From Paracoccaceae bacterium (GTDB lineage Bacteria; Pseudomonadota; Alphaproteobacteria; Rhodobacterales; Rhodobacteraceae), in NCBI GenBank assembly GCA_018222665.1, contig JAAEZW010000047.1:1-6221 (forward strand): a stretch of 6,221 nucleotides of DNA, in the 5' to 3' direction. The position numbers and the translations under genes were made by a program. Position 1 is the stretch's first letter. The number at the start of each line of letters is the position of its first letter. This document shows, piece by piece, positions 6,005-6,221 of this stretch. The notes under the pieces were generated by a model. That model saw nothing but the letters and a program-made list of their open reading frames with translations. It was not told the origin of the DNA and did not search any database.

Positions 6005-6221
6005 ATGTCTGGATCATCAGAACAAAAAGCGGCAGACGAACTTCTGTCATCGCTTAAACGCATTGTGTCGGAAGAGCCTGCGCAAAATGAAGGCGCGAAA
6101 TTGGTTTTGACCCCATCGCAGCGCGCAGGGCTTGACCCAAAGCCACGTGCACCGCGACCCTTGGTGTTGTCCCATTCGCTTGAGGCCAAAGTTACCCAAT
6201 TGGAAGAGATCATTGCACGCA
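6005..6221 (+). CDS. PopZ-like / DUF2497 polar organizing protein, 5' part
   Basis: The first 72 codons are present and the frame is open at the window edge, so the gene is partial. The N terminus carries an amphipathic helix, KAADELLSSLKRIVSEE (8-24), resembling the conserved first helix of the PopZ/DUF2497 family (typically EEILASIRRIISE-like). A Pro-, Ala- and basic-rich linker with KLVLTPSQR (32-40) follows, then the start of another helix (LEAKVTQLEEIIA, 59-71). PopZ proteins self-assemble at the cell pole and anchor chromosome and signalling partners, and in Caulobacter-like genomes the gene neighbours tolC. The conserved C-terminal oligomerisation region lies outside the window, so the call rests on the first helix and synteny. 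ATG at 6005 was chosen because an in-frame TGA immediately precedes it. No strong Shine-Dalgarno is present. Confidence 0.7.
   Translation, partial: MSGSSEQKAADELLSSLKRIVSEEPAQNEGAKLVLTPSQRAGLDPKPRAPRPLVLSHSLEAKVTQLEEIIAR

Overview
The window most likely comes from a member of the Alphaproteobacteria, probably the Rhodobacterales (roseobacter-type). The evidence is the order pcm-like methyltransferase, tolC, then a PopZ/DUF2497-type gene, which is typical of alphaproteobacteria, together with moderate GC and alphaproteobacterial-looking protein sequences. The taxonomy is inference from gene content; no RNA gene is present to confirm it. Genes are densely packed, and no IS element, tRNA, rRNA or CRISPR array was seen.

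Left part (1-1513). A small exported protein of unknown function (19-501, +) converges on a shikimate/quinate dehydrogenase family gene (523-1353, -). That dehydrogenase resembles the NAD-linked quinate/shikimate dehydrogenases more than housekeeping AroE, and one of its two substrate-binding hydroxyl residues is replaced by Ala. About 160 bp of divergent intergenic DNA (1354-1513) then follows. It is AT-rich in the middle and carries a perfect 7-bp inverted repeat, so it is the candidate control region for both directions.

Centre (1514-3759). A two-gene, translationally coupled operon encodes a GAPDH paralogue and the MFS permease ArsJ. This is the known organoarsenical route of arsenate resistance. 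GAPDH uses arsenate in place of phosphate to make 1-arseno-3-phosphoglycerate. ArsJ exports that product, and outside the cell it hydrolyses to arsenate. No arsR or arsC gene lies within the window, and the GAPDH carries several unusual substitutions around its NAD/S-loop region.

Right part (3830-6221). Three codirectional genes follow: a divergent protein-L-isoaspartate methyltransferase-like protein, a TolC-family outer-membrane channel, and the 5' end of a PopZ-like polar organizing protein that runs off the window. The methyltransferase lacks the usual isoaspartate-site motif, and the popZ-like start is preceded by an in-frame 8-codon mini-ORF that has the better Shine-Dalgarno. This block looks like conserved core chromosome, with the gap-arsJ pair (and perhaps the dehydrogenase) lying next to it as accessory content.

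The most notable content is the gap-arsJ arsenate module. It is a described system, here with a divergent GAPDH and no regulator or reductase in view. I found no convincing wholly undescribed system.
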